Shown in pieces: positions 51,538-62,470 of a DNA stretch of 64,000 nucleotides (position 1 is the first letter of the stretch; the number at the start of each line of letters is the position of its first letter). The stretch spans positions 11,306,269 to 11,370,268 of the forward strand of contig JAOWCC010000655.1 in the NCBI GenBank assembly GCA_030867875.1, written 5' to 3'. Both the position numbers and the translations under genes were made by a program. The notes under the pieces are model-generated. The model saw nothing but the letters and a program-made list of their open reading frames with translations. It did not search any database and was not told the DNA's origin. This DNA is from Actinernus sp. WN-2022 (taxonomy: Eukaryota; Cnidaria; Anthozoa; Actiniaria; Actinernidae).

Positions 51538-52883
51538 TTCCATTATTCAAACAGGGAGAACGTTCCGACTTAAATAATTATCGACCTATTTCTATCATCC
51601 CCGTCGTGGCAAAAGTTTTTGAGAGAATCGTTTACGATCAGTTTTATAGCTATCTAACTGAAAATAATTTAATCTCAAGCAATCAGTCGGGGTTTCGATC
51701 ACTTCACTCCACTGTTACGGCCTTACTCGAAGCCACTGACAACTGGGCTCTCAATATTGACAAAGGCAATGTTAATGCAGTGGTATTCCTTGATCTTAAG
51801 AAGGCTTTCGACACTGTTGATCATGCCATTTTATTATCAAAATTAAATGTTTATGGTGTTGGAAGCGCCTCACTTAACTGGTTCAAATCATATTTGGATA
51901 GTCGCAAACAAAGATGCTTCGTAAATGGTTCTCTCTCAGACACCCAACCCCTAACCTGTGGCATTCCCCAGGGAACTATCCTAGGTCCTCTCCTCTTTAT
52001 ACTTTACATAAACGATTTGCCTAATTGTCTCTCTCATTCTCAACCTCGGATGTACGCCGATGACACGCACTTAACTTTTGCCAGCAATGATATCAATCAC
52101 ATAGACCATGAGTTGAACCAAGATCTTGTGAGGGTTAGTGAATGGCTCGTTGCAAATAAGCTCACCCTTAATAAGTCCAAGACTGAATACATGTTAATAG
52201 GGTCAAGGCAAAGGTTAAGTACGTTTGACAGAGCTCCCTCTCTTTTTATTGATGGTGCCTCTATTAATCGGGTTACATCCACAAAATGTCTTGGAGTGCA
52301 TATTGACGAACACTTATCTTGGAATGTGCACATAGACAAACTGTCAAAGAAAATTGCCTCTGGCATTGGCGCCCTGAAACGCACGAGACCTTTTGTACCT
52401 ATTGAAACACTTTTGTGTATCTATAATGCTTTAGTGCAGCCCCATTTCGACTACTGTAGCGTCGTTTGGGGAAATTGCAATAAAACTCTTGCCACTAAAC
52501 TTCAAAAGTTACAAAATCGTGCTGTACGAATTTTGACTTTCTCCAATTACGACGCCAATGCTGATGATCTTTTCAAAAAACTTGGCTGGAGAAAACTAGA
52601 CAATCACCGAAAATTTCTAACAACTACTATGGTCTATAAATCGCTAAATGGCCTAGCGCCTGAATATCTGTGTTCGAAGTTCGCTGACCGTAGTAGCGTT
52701 TCGAGCTATTCCCTAAGGGACACTGAGGGCAAACTAGCTATTCCTCTGCCCCGCACCAATTTTCTAAAGAACAGCTTCAGTTATAGTGGTGCGGTGCTTT
52801 GGAATAGCTTACCTGTCGAGCTGCGGCAAGCAAACTCTCTCACTCGTTTTAAATCTCACTGCAGCGATTTCTTTAACAATTAA
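51501..52883 (+). CDS. LINE reverse transcriptase and C-terminal domain
   Basis: Open from 51501 (VFPSEWKCSKVIPLFKQG) to a stop at 52883, 460 codons. RT motifs: NNYRPISII, GFRSLHSTVTAL, motif A FLDLKKAFDTVDH, motif B GIPQGTILGPLLFILYINDL, motif C YADDTHLTF, then KCLGVHIDEHLSW. All catalytic aspartates are present. The C-terminal part ends with WNSLPVELRQANSLTRFKS, typical for this LINE group. It would copy the element's RNA at a nicked target. The true protein is one with the upstream frame, so this copy needs the frame change explained (mutation or sequencing error). Confidence 0.9.
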   Translation, partial: GVFPSEWKCSKVIPLFKQGERSDLNNYRPISIIPVVAKVFERIVYDQFYSYLTENNLISSNQSGFRSLHSTVTALLEATDNWALNIDKGNVNAVVFLDLKKAFDTVDHAILLSKLNVYGVGSASLNWFKSYLDSRKQRCFVNGSLSDTQPLTCGIPQGTILGPLLFILYINDLPNCLSHSQPRMYADDTHLTFASNDINHIDHELNQDLVRVSEWLVANKLTLNKSKTEYMLIGSRQRLSTFDRAPSLFIDGASINRVTSTKCLGVHIDEHLSWNVHIDKLSKKIASGIGALKRTRPFVPIETLLCIYNALVQPHFDYCSVVWGNCNKTLATKLQKLQNRAVRILTFSNYDANADDLFKKLGWRKLDNHRKFLTTTMVYKSLNGLAPEYLCSKFADRSSVSSYSLRDTEGKLAIPLPRTNFLKNSFSYSGAVLWNSLPVELRQANSLTRFKSHCSDFFNN

Positions 52884-52892
52884 TAAATTTCA

Positions 52893-52923
<31 letters not shown>

Positions 52924-53118
52924 TCCTATTTTATTCATAGTTAATATTAGTTTGAGATAATTATAGTCAGTTATTGTATAGTTAGATATAAGTTAGGTGT
53001 ATGCGTTATTCAAATTATTCGATATTAACATTGTATACGTACTGATTAGATATTTTAACTATTCCTACATTTTATAATGTAATCGAAGGCCTGATGTTTT
53101 AACCGTGTATAAATAAAG

Positions 53119-53121
53119 TTA

Positions 53122-53158
<37 letters not shown>
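53119..53158 (+). repeat. (TTAC)n tail of the LINE
   Basis: About ten TTAC/ACTT units directly after AATAAAG, at the expected 3' end of the LINE. Confidence 0.9.
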
Positions 53159-53159
<1 letters not shown>

Positions 53160-53179
53160 TCCATGAGACCATTCCTGTA

Positions 53180-53350
53180 AATCCTTCAAGATCTGTTCGA
53201 ATTCGGGATCTGTTCGGGTACTGGGATCTGTTCGGGTACTGGGTTCTTTTCGGGTCCTGTACAGACCGCTGAAAATAGCGTAAAAGCTGATTTTATGCTT
53301 CATCATTCGGAGGGGGGGGGGGGGGAGGGGGGGGAGGGGGGGGGTACTCC
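53180..53350. repeat. Short GATCTGTTCGGGTACTGG repeats and a G-run tract
   Basis: Three imperfect ~21-bp units (GATCTGTTCGGGTACTGG type) at 53190-53250, then runs of 7-14 G separated by A at 53307-53346. The G-run tract is followed by AGGATGGGGGTATGCC words that belong to the element ends at 53.4 kb. Confidence 0.7.
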
Positions 53351-54643
53351 TTAACAACTAGGATGGGGGTATGCCGCTAGGATGGGGGTGTACCTTACCC
53401 TGTTCCAGACCAAGAAATTGTATTTTTGCGACTCTGTTCCAGCCGACTCTTATCGCAAGAGACGGAAAATTCCATACTCATAACGTAGCAGTATCCGTTT
53501 CACGATGCATAAATTAGTTGCAATTCTCAGAAGCCGAATGCGAACAACAGAGTTCTTTTCAAGGAATATAACTACCGAGGCTGCTCGTTTGCTTGGCAGT
53601 GTATCACCGTCATGAACAACCATGAAATTCAAGCCTATATATAATTAGCGTGTGTTGGTAGCTCGTTTGTTTCGTTCTTTCAGCGGCTCGGCCCGATCAA
53701 GAGAATTTGTCCTACAACTGTCAAAACATAATAGTTGTTTATAATTTCAAAACCTACACACAGCACAGCAGGCCACTTTTCAAGCCAGCTCTTTTGCCAG
53801 GTCAGTAGCCGAAGAGGTTAGCTACAGAATGCAGCGGTTAGTTTCAGGTATACTACCGAGGCTGCCCGTTTGCTTGGGTGAACGGCCATCATGTTCGTGA
53901 TTCATAGCGCACTTATATGGGGCGCCGTTTTGGACATTATTACGAACAGTAATAGATCCGTAACTTCAAATATTCATGGCAAACTTTTTATTGCGTGTAG
54001 TTAGATTACGTTTGTAATGCCAAACGTAAAGAAACATGCTAAACTTTTTGTCGTATACTTAATTTTCTTGTATAACCATGGCAAACTTAAAACAAACGTG
54101 CCATACTAAACTATGACACATTCGGACCAAATACAACTATACGTGGTCTTTCTCAAATACACATGCTAAACTTTTCATTCCGTATGGTATGATGCACCGC
54201 GCGCTTCACATGCAAACACACTAGTACCTAGGTCTCGCGCGGCTATCTCTCCTCGTGATCTTTCTTGTTCTGTGGCTGCTTCAAGTTGGCTGATCGTCCA
54301 GAGAATTTCAGAGAAGCACTAAGCAACATAGCCCGCCAAGCCAGATTGCTGCTGGCCGGAAATGCCAAGTACGCGTGCAGCAGAAAAACTCACATCAGTT
54401 GTAAGCTTTCGTGTAACTATTTGTCCATAGCAGGACTTAACGAAATTGAACCCTGTACAGTACCCTGTAAATCAGGGAACAGCTCCCTCATCTTTGCTCC
54501 AAGATCTTCCTCATCCATTGACTTGTTCAGGGGAAATCAGTGCACAACAAACCCGTCATTTTCGAGGTGACAACGGGGTTGATGTGTCGGCATAGCTTTT
54601 AATTGTGCAGGAAGAGGGAAGCAGCACACAGTCAATCTTTATA

Positions 54644-55174
54644 CAGTGGAACCCCGATTTAACGTACCCCGATTTAACGAACAAATGTTTTCGGCCCGGC
54701 CAGAGTCACAGTAAAATGTATGGAGAAGAACCCCGATTTAACGAACCCCGATTTAACGTAATCCCCGATATAACGAACAAAATCTGGAGGACCGAACGTA
54801 AAAACTACCCCGATATAACGAATAAAATGTCATCACGCCACAGAAGACGAATCCGGCAAGAGATGAAACCGATAATATTTTGTTTATTCTCTAAGAACAT
54901 TGTCAGCAGCTATCCATTACATGCCGCTAAACAGAGTGTTATCGTTGCCATCTAATCCGCTTTATCTTCTTTGTCTTTAATGAGATCAGACGGGGAAGTG
55001 TTGGACAGTGAAGCAGAACGGTAAATTTTAATTATTACCTATACCCCGATCTAACGAAGCTTTTGGTCATTTTTCCACAAATTCGTTATATCGGGGTTCT
55101 CGATTTAACGAAACCCCGATCTAACGAACTGTTTTTTCCGGTCCCCTGCGCTTCGTTAAATCGGGGTTCCACTG
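54644..55174. mobile_element. 531-bp pogo/Tigger-like MITE, TA duplication
   Basis: CAGTGGAACCCCGATTTAAC at the left and its mirror (GTTAAATCGGGGTTCCACTG) at the right, flanked by TA. Further CCCCGATTTAACG and CCCCGATATAACGAA words follow inside in both orientations. The terminus CAGTGGAACC..CGATTAACG is well known for Tigger/pogo-type Tc1-mariner elements. No transposase. Confidence 0.85.
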
Positions 55175-55189
55175 TATACTATAGACCCT

Positions 55190-55366
55190 ATGCATAATTT
55201 CTGGTGACTTGTATGTCAACGAGGCTGGTAGGTCCTCTGGAATGTTGAAATTGAAGCGCTCAGGGAGATGTGTGAAATGCACTGAACATATGTTCAGTGA
55301 AGCAATGCCATTATTTTGCTATGCTATACCAGCCTCGTTGACATGCAAGTCACCAGGACTTATGCA
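55190..55366. mobile_element. 177-bp foldback next to the Tigger-like MITE
   Basis: TGGTGACTTGTATGTCAACG and AGGCTGGTA at the left are mirrored by TACCAGCCT and CGTTGACATGCAAGTCACCA at the right; TGCATAA/TTATGCA extend the arms. The plus frame at 55209-55562 crosses it and is not supported. Confidence 0.7.
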
Positions 55367-56481
55367 GTCCCTTCTTCGAAGGCGGATTTTTGTATACGTA
55401 ACAGTTCTAGTCGAGGCTATCCCGCTCAGTCGACAATTAAATGTCGGAAATGAGCGAACTAGCTCTGCAGCTGCTGCTCTAGCCGGTCTTCAGTGGCGTT
55501 GTACATGGCTGATTCGTAGTTGTGTTTATTGTGCTGGTACTGCTAATACTGGAACGAAGTGATGGCTCACTAAGCCTCTGCTCGATCGGCAGTACACTCC
55601 TATTGCTATTATTACCCAGCAGCAATCTGGCTTGGTGGGCGATGTTGCTTAGTGCTTCTCTGAAATTCTCTGGAAGATCAGCCACTTTGATCTTGAAGCA
55701 GCCACAGAACAAGAAAGATCACGAGGCGAGATAGCCGCACGAGACCTAGGTACTAGTGTGTTTGCATGTGAAGCGCGCGGTGCATCATACCATACGGAAT
55801 GAAAAGTTTAGCATGTATATTTGAGAAAGACCACGTATATTTGTATTGTGTTCCGAATGTGTCATAGCTTAGTATAGCACGTTTGTTCAGTAAGTTTGCC
55901 ATGGTTATACAAGAAAATTAAGTGTACGAAAAAAAGTTTAGCATGTTTTTTACATTTGTCATTAAAAACGTAATCTAACTAAACGCAATAAAAAGTTTGC
56001 CATGAATATTTGAAGTATCTATTTATACTGTTCGTAATAATGTCCAAAACGGCGCCCCATACACTTACATGTAATTATGTTTATTCATAGCCCAGATTCA
56101 CTGTCTGAACGATTTATCCGGCAACAACAACTCATCCAGTGTTCTGTGATAGCTCAGTGTGTGTAGGTTTACTGATATGAAATTATAAACAACTATGAAA
56201 GAACTCAGTATAGCGTATGCAAAGGAGCCAACAACAGCACCGGCACACGCTAAATAGGCTTGCATTTCATGATGGTGATCCACTGCCAAGCAAACGAGCA
56301 GAATTGCAACTAATTGATGCATCGTGAAACGGCTATCTGCTACGTCATCAGTATGGAATTTTCTGCCTCGCTCCCCAGATGTCTCGAGCGATAAGAGTCG
56401 GCTGGTTTCCCAGGCTACCCTGTTCCAGACAATATGGCAAAAATGGTACCCTGTTCGAGACTAGAAACAACAAAAACGCGC

Positions 56482-59400
56482 TGTTCCAGGCAATATGTCA
56501 AAGTATATCCTGTTCTAGACTCGAAACAAGAGACTATGTGGCTATGTTGTATGAGATCTGTGTGACTAGGACCACATTCACAATTATCACAAGAAGCTGC
56601 TTATTAAATCCTTTGGACCATTCATCCCGTATATTGATGATCGGAAACTAGTCAGTCCACAATTAACCACCTTTAGCTGGTATACAACATCTTCCCTGTT
56701 CCAGATCAAAACAGAGTGATTTATATACCCTGTTCTAGATTAAGAAACATCAAAAACCATACCCTGTCGAGTGGCACGTACCCGTATACCCCGGGATGAA
56801 TACTAACATTATTATTTTTGTCTGTGACCCCAACGACACCGAAACGACATCGAACCGGATGTCTTAGCTTAGGCCTAGGAGCGTCCGCTCACAATAAAAT
56901 ATACACCTCCCCCCTCCTATGGGGCTCTAAGTGAAGACTTTGAATTATATAATTTCTATATTTTTTCGACACTTTAAAATTAGAGTTAGTGACCGTAAAT
57001 ATTTTGTTGTGTCTGTGAGTTGGGGGTAGCCGGGCTCTGCCTGAAACTAAAGTGTTTTGAATGTTCTTGGATACCCGTCGGGGAGGGGGAGGGAGGTAGC
57101 TAAAAATAACATACAATCCTGCCCACCAGAATAAATGATAACCGGTCCCTTTATGACGTCTAACTGAAGACATTCGAAGCGTTCAACCGGTTCAAACAAA
57201 GGTCAGGATGCACGCAACGTGTGACAGATGCGATGGGAGATTAACATTAAAGGTTTAATGTTAGCTTCATTTACCTTATGTCGGGATTGTAATTCCAGCA
57301 GTGTCTTATCACGGCTAAGGTATGTTGTGTGTTTTACTCACAGTATAAGAAATGCCTGTGATTATTGTGTAGGCGTTAATCGGGACCAATATCCACGCCT
57401 AAAGTGGTGAATGTTTTGGTGCTGTAATTTCACGAATAATTTGTAATAATCGGTTGTAAAACTGAAAGAGTTCCGAAAGATTAAAGCGGGCAAACGTTTA
57501 ATAATTATTTGAATAGGTAGATCACATTAACAATTACGGGCTCCAGATATTATGGAGCGATCCGTTTCTTTTTATTCCATTCATAAGCACAAGTGTTCCC
57601 ATGCAGAAAAAGCTAACTGTTGCCATCTGTTGAATTTATTTCATTAATTGAATTTGAGATTGTCATTTCACTATGTATCATGTTGATAAACAGAATTGAT
57701 CCAAGGAGTCTTCGATCACGGAAGCTCTAAAATGAAAAACAAGCTACAACCCATGCAATCCAGCTAAGAACTTCACGAAGGAGGTAGCATACAAGTAAGT
57801 GAATAACTAATGAATAGTTCAATATTTGTCGTTTGAGCTTATCGCATATATCATATTTCAAGTACAGTGTCTTATAATATACCATCGACTAGAAGTGTTC
57901 AGAAATCTAACTAACCAGAATGTTTTAATATTTCGGCGGATTGTCTAGTTAGTAAGTAACCTCTTTATAGGAATAATATTCTTATGCAATGCTGAATAAT
58001 GTCCTCTAGATAACTGTACAAAGTACTGGTATTTGTCGTGTTTAAAAAGAGAGGTTTTCATGTAAACAAATCGGCCTGCTATAAATTAAAACTGCTTCAG
58101 TTGCTGAAGCACAGAGAGTTCTTATGGAAAGCCGCCAGGATTACTCAGTATTAAACAGTATAAAATAAGCCATCTTGCGTAAATGATATTGTATTTGCTA
58201 TTGCTAACACATCCCTGTGTGTGATAACCTTACTTAGTTTATAAGAAGTTCTGCACATTCGCACGTTCTAGTGATGAACCTCTTGGATCCGTAATACAAT
58301 ATCTACTGTTGCAACGGCGTCAGTATAATAATTTGGAGGAAACTGGGGGATGAAATTGTCGTGTTTTATTACGATCTTTCGCCGGTCCATCTAGAAAATA
58401 GTTACATACTTTATTTTACCGATTTTAGCGTTCGAATACGGCGACCAAAGGCCGAAGTTTAGCTCCATAAACTAATGCAGACCCCCAACCAAGAATCCTC
58501 AACTATGGTGGTATTGGGTTGTCATCAATAAAAGTATATGTAAATATATCATTTACGAAACACTTTTCTTTATTTACAGAATATATAAGCTTGATTTTTT
58601 GTACTTGTTTGGCAAATAATATACAATAAACATAACCGCTTTTAATTTTCACGTGATTGAATTTAAAGTGACTTTATATTTCGTATTTTACGATTTGATA
58701 ACAATTCTTGATATCACGAGTACTTACAAAGTACTATTTTAGTACCATCGCCAATTCACATCATCAAGAGGACCCTCGTGCGCTCATGGAAAACTATATG
58801 CTCTACATGTAACTCTTCGCAGCCAACTCGAAAGCTTTATGCTACATTGGCTGCTACACATTACATATAATAACTCATACACTTTAATATCCATAACTAG
58901 TTCAAAAAAAATCATGAATGATTAATGAAGCAAACACAAAGGAAATCAATGATTGTGAATACATTTTATATCTGATAAAGTTTCATCCTAATTTACATAA
59001 ACTTTTAGCTTGGATTTTCTCGGCCAAAATAAGTCGTATCGCCAATTAATATAACTGCAAAAAAAGGTATCTTTACCCTCTTTACATGTAAATGTTTTTG
59101 AAGTCGTTTAATATACTCACAGCTAATTTTGGGACTTTATCAGTGATAAAAGTTTATATAACATTTCATCCTACTAAACCTATTTTCTTTTTGTCATTCC
59201 ATTGAGATGTGCGTCTTTCTTTCATTGCATTCTTGAAGCGTTTTTGAAGCCGTTCAAAACACTCACACCACATGTTTTATCAAGTTTTATAAAACACTAC
59301 TGTTTGTGTTTTAAACAGTACTTCTTAACTCATTCTATACCTTCCGCTTTTTTCTTAATGTTTGTTCTGTAAATAGTGTGAAATAAAATAAAATTGTCTC

Positions 59401-59671
59401 TCCAGGAATATTACATACTGTGTTTAGTGTTATACCATATGTTTGTAATCTGTTTTATTAGATTTTAAGTGTTTTGGGCTCGCAGTAATAGACTAGGTCG
59501 CGGTTAATTCCGACATTTTGAAAGGGATGCAAACATGGCGCGTAAGTATATTTAGATTATTAAGCAATTATTGGACGAGGCTGAGCAAAATATCACGAAT
59601 TGTCTGTGGCGAGCTACCAGTTATTTCCGATGCCGAAGGCAGAGGCAAATATAACTAGTAGCGAGACACAG
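56482..59671. other. Unassigned intergenic DNA
   Basis: No gene supported on either strand. The frame at 56889-57173 (minus) has proline and basic runs but no domain. A piece of the IR element starting at 59672 (ATTCCGACATTTTGAAAGGG) also appears at 59507-59526 as a partial copy. Confidence 0.4.
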
Positions 59672-60205
59672 ACACTAGACCAGTTCGCGGTAAATTCCGA
59701 CATTTTGAAAGGGGTGCAAACATGGCGCGAAATACAGTGTTTGTATGGGAATCCGATGCCAAATAAAATCCGTAAAATGGAATCTCTGAAATATTCTTCA
59801 GATACAATCTTAAGATACCAGGTAAAAGATTAACTGATCGAAATTTTAGGGATGTATATAGCTGTGCTGGGAAACGTGCAATCGTGCAATTTCAGTTTTC
59901 CATACATTTGTCTGTAAAAACGAGTCAAAGTCCGCGGTTAAATTTACAGACAATGTATGGAAAACTAAAAACACGATTGCACGCTTCCCGGCTCAGCAAC
60001 ATCCCTCAAATTTAAGGGATGTAGCTGAGCCTTAATCTTAAGATACCTGGTATCTTAAGATTGTATCTGAAGAATATTTCAGAGATTCCATTTTACGGAT
60101 TTTATTTGGCATCGGATTCCCATCGATTCCCATACAAACACTGTATTTCGCGCCATGTTTGCACCACTTTCAAAATGTCGGAATTTACCGCGAACTGGTC
60201 TATTA
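59672..60205. mobile_element. ~530-bp TIR element with ~145-bp arms
   Basis: CTAGACCAGTTCGCGGTAAA through TTCCGACATTTTGAAA, ATGGCGCGAAATACAGTG and TCTTCAGATACAATCTTAAG is mirrored on the right (60040-60205). A second foldback (59848-60006) sits in the middle. The plus frame at 59600-59833 crosses the left arm and is an artefact. Confidence 0.75.
59848..60006. mobile_element. 159-bp foldback nested in the previous element
   Basis: AGGGATGTATATAGCTGTGC with GGGAAACGTGCAATCGTG faces (minus strand) AGGGATGTTGCTGAGCCGGG with AAGCGTGCAATCGTG. A further TTTACAGACAAATGTATGGAAA-type pair lies near the centre. An extra AAGGGATGTAGCTGAGCC lies just right at 60014. Confidence 0.7.
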
Positions 60206-60495
60206 GCTCACGCTGTTGCAGTCACCCTGCCTGCTGTTTATTTTCTCTTTGTGTTTGTAAATAGTTTTTCTTTCCCACTTTGTTGTTTTCTTTTTTATTG
60301 TTGTAATTACATGGCAAAGCTAATAATAACAATAATAAACGTATTTGTAATGTAGATTTGCTGAATTGTAATTATAAAATACTAATAATGTAATTAGTAT
60401 TTAAATATATTTTTTCAACATTTCCGCCAAGAGCAAAGCTCATCGAGGGAACTATGTTAGTTAGCCAGTATTTCTCTAACATGGGTACCAGGCAA

Positions 60496-60545
60496 CCTCG
60501 TTTCCAGGGCCCTTTGTGAAATGGCCCTGGGAACGAGGTTGGGTA
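60496..60545. repeat. 50-bp hairpin (CAACCTCGTTTCCAGGGCC family)
   Basis: CAACCTCGTTTCCAGGGCC and GGCCCTGGGAACGAGGTTG around a CTTTGTGAAAT loop. Compact, nearly perfect hairpin; MITE-like. Confidence 0.7.
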
Positions 60546-62398
60546 CGAGGCCCTCCCCCACCTCTCTCCCGAGGATTACACATGTATACCAGGGGAGGGG
60601 TGGGTGGTGAGCTTCTCAGGAACCGGCGTGATTCCCATGATAAAATAATAATAATTTAAAAATCCCAGTTTCTGTGTTTACTTACTATTATGTAAACAAA
60701 CATGAACGAAACCCGGGCACTGGTCATCAAACTCAAGCTGATAAAGTCCTGTGGCCCCAGGAAATGTTACTCCCACTTCAACGGATCTGACTTGAGACTG
60801 AACAGAATGACGCTTTATTTCAAATTTGTCAAGGTATCTCACGCGAACTCCAGGTTCGATTCCTTGAAAAACTCATAAGAAAATTAAATTGAATCATATT
60901 GGTCATCGCTTAAACCGCGAGTTCGGGTTGTCCAATATGTGCGCATATCTTATTAGTTTCGCTTAAAATTTCGCTTTTTCTCAACTCAGGTTTCCTAATT
61001 TCTTTGTATAATCTAAATCATTTAATCTTATTAGGTTCGCTTAAGTCAATTTTATCTGCCAGAGGCATACGGATTCGAGGTCGGCGTTAGCCAACAAAGC
61101 AATAATGTTTTACTAAATAAAATGTAAGAACTCTTGTCCTCCCTTCAAATATATTTGTACACACGGCAAAGGTACGAGAATAGAGGAAATAATTATTGGG
61201 AATTTAACTTTAGAGCGTAGTCAGAGCTAGAGAGGAGAACGAGAGAGATATCCGTAAATTGTGTTAATTAGAGTGGTTTCGTATGAGTAACGGAAATGGT
61301 TTCTCTTTTGTTTTTGTCTTTCTTATGCATGGCTGAGGAAATAACTACTTTTTAACAAGGGGAAATGGGGGGATTTAAAAAATATGGCAGGCCCGTAGCC
61401 TTAGCGTAACCGTATTGTAACTTACTGTACTGTAACTCTGGATTCCAGGTTTCTGTTAAAAAATACTCCTCCCCGGAAACCCTTAATTTTGGATAACCAT
61501 GTATACTATTTGGGTACTACTTGTAGTACTCGGTGCATGGCATCTTGGAATGTTTTGAGAAGTTTGCAGTGTATTAGGGACGTGTCATTATCAGAAGTGT
61601 TACAATTTGGTCGGTACTATCATGGAGTATGGATTTAGCGATCGTAACGATCACGTGACTTAATATGGTGAAATTGTATGATATCATACTTCACGGCTTT
61701 TTTGTTTACTGATTTCAAGTATTTTTTTCATTACATGTGATGTATATTCCTAGGTGAACAAGTAAAGAAATTTGAATTTCTGGTCGTTGTAGGCAATCAA
61801 ACAGAAACAGCAGCGATATGGTTTATTGGCTTTGCCAGGACTTGCTGGAGTTATATTCTGGCTAACTGAGGAGCAAGTCCATCATACATATCATACACGA
61901 GGGTAACCTATAGCGTCATTAGTTTATACCAAAACAATGAATAATATTGGATATAGAGAACTTATCCCCACTATCAGAGAGTCTGAAACAGTGATTTAAA
62001 AAGTATATATATATATCTAGCTAACGTCGGTAACCCGGCTTCAATCTAGCAGACTGTTATCCCAGGAGACCGACAGTGCAGTCAGCTTTATCCCCTTCCA
62101 TATCAGCTCACGATTAAGCGAATTCGAAGATATACAGGCTATTCGGATCATTCTGGAAGAGTCGGTACATATTTGCATGTCCGCGGCAATCTATTTTTTT
62201 GTACCCCAGTCTTTCCAGTTAAAAGTAGTTACCAGCCTCCCTGAATTAGCGCGGTATTTTTAAGGGTTAACGTTTTTAAAAAAAGTCAGTTTTTTAAAGG
62301 AATATACAGTCCAGGATTACGGTACTTTTCCAGGAATTTTGTAGGGTTTTACGAAACGTGGAGCGTATAGCATATTGAAAGGTTATCGTTAAGTACTC
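60546..62398. other. Upstream region of the GPCR gene, nothing assigned
   Basis: No gene or clear repeat recognised. A 5' untranslated exon of the GPCR may lie here, because a pyrimidine-rich acceptor (CTATTTCCAG) stands at 62413-62422. Confidence 0.4.
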
Positions 62399-62470
62399 TT
62401 GTTTTTCAATATCTATTTCCAGACTCAAGTCAAGTGCATTTCATCTTACCGTAGCTCTTTGACGTGTACA

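Larger units (their letters stand above)
50647..53158 (+). mobile_element. LINE (CR1/Jockey-like), 5' part lost in the assembly gap
   Basis: Plus-strand LINE: end of the endonuclease (SISDHSLVF), linker, RT with all main motifs, C-terminal domain, a ~235-bp 3' UTR and a terminal (TTAC)n tail at 53119-53158. A single one-base frame change near 51500 is the only visible coding defect. It differs in sequence from the decayed LINE at 1-3113. Confidence 0.9.
53916..56061. mobile_element. 2.15-kb element with ~450-bp TIRs and CACTTA duplication
   Basis: TATGGGGCGCCGTTTTGGAC at the left is mirrored at the right, with arms of about 450 bp (ATTATTACGAACAG, AAGTTTGCCATG, ACCTAGGTACTAG, TTGAAGCAGCCACAGAACAA). 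Direct CACTTA flanks lie at 53910-53915 and 56062-56067. The arms contain a frame starting FCGCFK and continuing ENFREALSNIA, present in both arms (54265-54570 plus, 55479-55712 minus). A pogo/Tigger-type MITE and another foldback lie inside. Very long TIRs recall MULE-type elements, but a 6-bp duplication does not fit MULE, so the superfamily is open. Confidence 0.75.
53398..56480. mobile_element. Outer inverted-repeat element of a nested set
   Basis: Left arm 53398-53640 and right arm 56258-56480 are inverted. Landmarks: CCTGTTCCAGAC; CAAACGAGCAG against CTGCTCGTTTGCTTGGCAGT; GATGCATCGTGAAACGG against CCGTTTCACGATGCATAAAT; and GGCTTGCATTTCATG against CATGAAATTCAAGCC. Dispersed TACCCTGTTCCAGAC words extend to about 56770. 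The right arm carries a half copy of the TAGCCTGGGAAACCAGCC hairpin. No transposase. Outer limits are not defined. Confidence 0.55.

Noticed and set aside
54605..54955. 116-codon frame with repeated DLTN/DITN motifs
   Set aside because: It is the translation of CCCCGATTTAACG repeats in the Tigger-like MITE ends.
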